Source: AP-15 sp963700185
GTDB taxonomy: Bacteria > Pseudomonadota > Alphaproteobacteria > ATCC43930 > CGMCC-115725
Assembly (NCBI GenBank): GCA_963700185.1
Contig: CAVOWP010000021.1
Coordinates: forward strand, 1 to 64,000
Reading direction: 5' to 3'
Length of the DNA: 64,000 nucleotides
The position numbers and the translations under genes were made by a program. The first letter of the stretch is position 1. Each line of letters starts with the position of its first letter. Below, one piece after another: positions 61,883 through 64,000 of the stretch. Below the pieces are notes generated by a model. The model did not search any database. It had not been told where the DNA came from and saw nothing but the letters and a program-made list of their open reading frames with translations.

Positions 61883-61897
61883 TTGAATAATCGTTCC
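61883..61897. promoter_or_regulatory. Candidate TetR operator, copy 1
   Basis: A 15-base sequence with GAA..TTC dyad symmetry, 12 bases before the TetR start codon. It agrees at 13 of 15 positions with the reverse complement of 62508-62522, so both probably bind the same regulator. Confidence 0.6.
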
Positions 61898-61908
61898 TGA
61901 ATCGCCAG

Positions 61909-62484
61909 ATGGGGCTCGTGGCGAGACCGCGGGAATTCGATACGGATGCAGCACTTGACGGCGCGATCGGCGTCTTTCGGGAGCACGGGTTCGAGGGCAG
62001 CTCGGCCCAGATGCTCGTCGACGCCATGGGGATCGGGCGGCAGAGCCTCTACGCCACCTTCGGTGACAAGTGGCAGCTCTATCGCTCGGCGGTGCGTCGC
62101 TACGGAATGGGCGAATGTGCTGCGCATTTCGAGGCGCTTCGCAGCGGCGTGCGCGCCATTGACGCAATCGATGCGATGCTGCGCCGGGTGGTCGAGACGG
62201 CGGACCAGCCGTGCCTCGGCACGGGCTCGATCTACGAGTTCGGCGCCTCCCGCCCCGACCTGATGGAGATCAGCGCGCAGCTGGCAAGAGCCTTGCGCAA
62301 TGCCTTAGCTGGACGCGTCCGCGATGCGCAGAGGGAGGGTGATGTTGCCACCGGTCTCGATCCCGAGGCGATCGCCGAGTTCCTGATCGCGAACATCGCC
62401 GGCATTCGCGTCTTCGGACGCGGCGGCGCCGACCACGCGACTCTGACCGGCCTCGCCGACATGGCGCTCAGGGCGCTGCGATAG
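61909..62484 (+). CDS. TetR-family transcriptional regulator
   Basis: A 191-residue repressor. The N-terminal helix-turn-helix spans about residues 10-55 (AIGVFREHGFEGSSAQMLVDAMGIGRQSLYATFGDKWQLY). The C-terminal ligand domain is typical. ATG 61909 is used; GTG 61918 (giving VARPREFD) is also plausible and better resembles relatives. Candidate operators flank the gene, so it probably represses itself and the oxidoreductase downstream. Confidence 0.88.
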   Translation: MGLVARPREFDTDAALDGAIGVFREHGFEGSSAQMLVDAMGIGRQSLYATFGDKWQLYRSAVRRYGMGECAAHFEALRSGVRAIDAIDAMLRRVVETADQPCLGTGSIYEFGASRPDLMEISAQLARALRNALAGRVRDAQREGDVATGLDPEAIAEFLIANIAGIRVFGRGGADHATLTGLADMALRALR

Positions 62485-62497
62485 CCGCCCTTTTTTT
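62470..62497 (+). terminator. Terminator overlapping the TetR gene end
   Basis: Six-bp stem (62470-62475 with 62486-62491), ten-base loop including the stop codon, and seven Ts at 62491-62497. It separates the regulator from the oxidoreductase transcript. Confidence 0.65.
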
Positions 62498-62507
62498 GAC
62501 GAATTAT

Positions 62508-62522
62508 GGAACAATCATTCAA
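62508..62522. promoter_or_regulatory. Candidate TetR operator, copy 2
   Basis: Reverse-complement match (13 of 15) to 61883-61897, positioned 15 bases before the quinone oxidoreductase start codon. Expected to let the TetR protein block that promoter. Confidence 0.6.
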
Positions 62523-62537
62523 AATAGGAGCAAGCCG

Positions 62538-63522
62538 ATGAAAGCCATTGTGATGAACGGCACGGGCGGCCGCGAGATGTTGGAGTATGTCGAGCGTCCC
62601 GACCCTGTGGCGGGTCCGGCCCAGGCGCTGGTCGAGATCGCCTTCGCCGGCGTCAACTTCATGGACATCGGCGTGCGCCGGGGCATGGCCTGGAACGAGA
62701 CGCCGAACCCCAAGATCCTCGGCGTCGAAGGTGTCGGACGCGTGGTGGCGGCGGGCGACGGTGTCGCGGGCCTAGCATCCGGCGGCCTAGCACCCGGCCA
62801 GCGCGTCGCCTGGGTCTATGCGCCCGGAAGCTATGCGCAGCGGATCGCGATCCCGGCCACTTCGCTGGTGCCGGTCCCCGACGCGATCGACGATCGAACC
62901 GCGGCATCCGTGATGATGCAGGGTCTCACCGCCAGCCACTTCGCGACCGACTTCTACCCGGTGCAGCCCGGTGAGTTCGCCTTCGTCCACGCGGCGGCGG
63001 GTGGGCTCGGCCTGCTGCTCACCCAGATTATCAAGCTGCGGGGCGGCCATGTCATCGGGCGCGTCTCGTCGGAGAAGAAGATCGCCATGTCCGAGGAGGC
63101 CGGTGCCGATCACGTGATCGTCGATGCCGAGGGTCGGTTCGCTGAGGAGGCGCTCCGGCTGACCCGCGGGGAAGGCGTGCATGTCGTCTATGACGGCTCC
63201 GGGCCCCAAGACCTTCCAGGGGTCGCTCGACCTGCTGCGCCGCTCCGGCACCTTCTGCTGGTATGGGCCGGTTCTCGGTGGGCCGGGGCCGCTCGATATC
63301 ATGAGCCTGCCGAAAAGTATCAAGATCGGCTACGCGACCTTCTTCGACCACGTCCATACGCCCGAGCTGCTCCGCGCGCGCACGGCGCAGCTGTTCGACT
63401 GGATCGCGGACGGGAGGCTCAGGATCCGGACTGGCGGCGAGTATCCGCTGGCCGATGCGGCGAAGGCCCATGCCGACATGGAGAGCCGCAAGACCACCGG
63501 CAAGCTGCTGCTCATCCCGTGA
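62538..63522 (+). pseudogene. Quinone oxidoreductase (MDR family), one-base frameshift
   Basis: AAATAGGAG precedes ATG 62538 (MKAIVMNGTGG). The frame reads a zinc-free quinone oxidoreductase: LVEIAFAGVNFMDIGVRRG, GVEGVGRVVAAG, VHAAAGGLGLLLTQIIKLRG (NADPH motif) and GVHVVYDGSGP. The conserved protein then continues in the next frame (KTFQGSLDLLRRSGTFCWYGP..KTTGKLLLIP) and ends at TGA 63520-63522. The shift falls in a CCCC run at 63204-63207; one C too many explains it. This may be a real mutation or an assembly error. The family reduces quinones with NADPH. Confidence 0.8.
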
Positions 63523-64000
63523 GCGCCAGGGTCGCCCCCAGGGTCGCCATTGTCTTCGGCGGGTCGCGCGGTATCGGCGCGGCCATCGCCTCTCGCCTCG
63601 CCTCCGCGATCGAGGCCATCGGCCGCCGGGCCATTGCCGTCCGGTCCGACAGCGCAGATCCGGCCGCGATCCGAAACGCCGTCGCCGAGACGGTCGAGCG
63701 TCTCGGCACGCTCGACGTCGCTGTGGTCAACGCCGGCGTCCTTCGCCGCGCATTGGTCGAGGCGTTCACGCTCGAGGATCTCGACCTGATGCTCGACGTG
63801 AACGTGCGCGGCGTCTTCCTCGCCATCCAGGCGTCCGTCGCCCGGATGCGCGACGGCGGTCGGGTCGTCACGATCGGCAGCAACACGGCGGTCAGGACGG
63901 GCTCCCAGGGAAGCAGCGTCTACGCGATGACCAAGGCCGCCGTCGCGACCATGGTCAAGGGCATCGCCCTCGACCTCGCGCCGCGACAGATTACGGTGAA
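63519..64000 (+). CDS. SDR-family oxidoreductase, 3' truncated by the window
   Basis: Starts at GTG 63519, overlapping the oxidoreductase stop by four bases (GTGA), so translation is coupled. VAIVFGGSRGIGAAIASRLAS is the NAD(P) motif, VVNAG the N-x-A-G motif, and GSNTAVRTGSQGSSVYAMTKAA holds the catalytic serine region and Tyr-x-x-x-Lys. Between SRLAS and AIEAIGRRAIAVRSDSAD about 20 residues usual for the family (second strand and following helix) are missing. It continues beyond base 64000. Confidence 0.85.
   Translation, partial: MSARVAPRVAIVFGGSRGIGAAIASRLASAIEAIGRRAIAVRSDSADPAAIRNAVAETVERLGTLDVAVVNAGVLRRALVEAFTLEDLDLMLDVNVRGVFLAIQASVARMRDGGRVVTIGSNTAVRTGSQGSSVYAMTKAAVATMVKGIALDLAPRQITV

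Overview
The window is GC-rich chromosomal DNA of an alphaproteobacterium. Supporting evidence: duplicated ATP-synthase stalk subunits b' and b, a hopanoid-type glycosyltransferase (HpnB), an RpoH-class sigma factor, DUF992 and DUF6476 proteins, and many REP-like palindromes of the kind common in Rhizobiales and Rhodospirillales. I cannot fix the genus. No tRNA, rRNA or CRISPR array is visible.

Layout. 1-1.8 kb: 3' end of a class V aminotransferase and a small lipoprotein. 1.9-2.6 kb: repeat-rich DNA with a large inverted repeat. 3.1-6.2 kb: a decayed, partly AT-rich island with a twice-frameshifted DndB/DGQHR-like gene and a gene with a restriction-endonuclease-like C-terminus interrupted by a stop codon. 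6.2-12.7 kb: a catabolic-looking set (amidohydrolase, LLM flavin oxidoreductase, two small genes antisense to the LLM reading frame, SMP-30 lactonase-like protein, metallo-beta-lactamase, CoA transferase). 12.8-16.8 kb: two paralogous secreted phosphoesterases. 17-26.2 kb: rhodanese, RidA, a second LLM, an ABC substrate-binding protein, and a minus-strand run (GlxR-like dehydrogenase, methyltransferase, flavoprotein, SDR; TPR-sulfotransferase and a secreted protein).

26.2-39.7 kb: two apparently identical 961-bp IS5-type elements in opposite orientation bracket 11.6 kb containing a CobW GTPase, LVIVD protein, third LLM, DUF4242, second amidohydrolase, NHL propeller, MFS transporter, secreted hydrolase, VOC protein, double cold-shock protein and DUF992. 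39.8-43.2 kb: fourth LLM, TauD-type dioxygenase, HpnB. 43.2-46.8 kb: ATP-synthase F0 operon (I, a, c, b', b) with about 1.2 kb of foreign DNA inserted between b' and b, leaving b as an N-terminally chimeric ORF. 46.9-51.6 kb: housekeeping block (tyrS, anmK, rpoH, rluD, DUF6476). 52-60.1 kb: a methyltransferase/ATP-grasp fusion, a 1428-residue secreted GH13-like/PQQ-propeller fusion, and a PLP-dependent basic amino-acid decarboxylase. 60.1-64 kb: DUF1194 protein, membrane protein, LysR remnant, and a TetR gene with a candidate repeated operator controlling a frameshifted quinone oxidoreductase and a coupled SDR cut by the window edge.

The repeated combination of LLM monooxygenases, amidohydrolases, VOC proteins, RidA, CoA transferase and beta-propeller lactonase-like proteins suggests breakdown of heterocyclic or aromatic compounds, but no substrate can be read from sequence. 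The best candidates for something undescribed are the GH13-PQQ fusion with its methyltransferase/ATP-grasp neighbour, the chimeric atpF, and an IscR-type box lying across a likely rpoH promoter.
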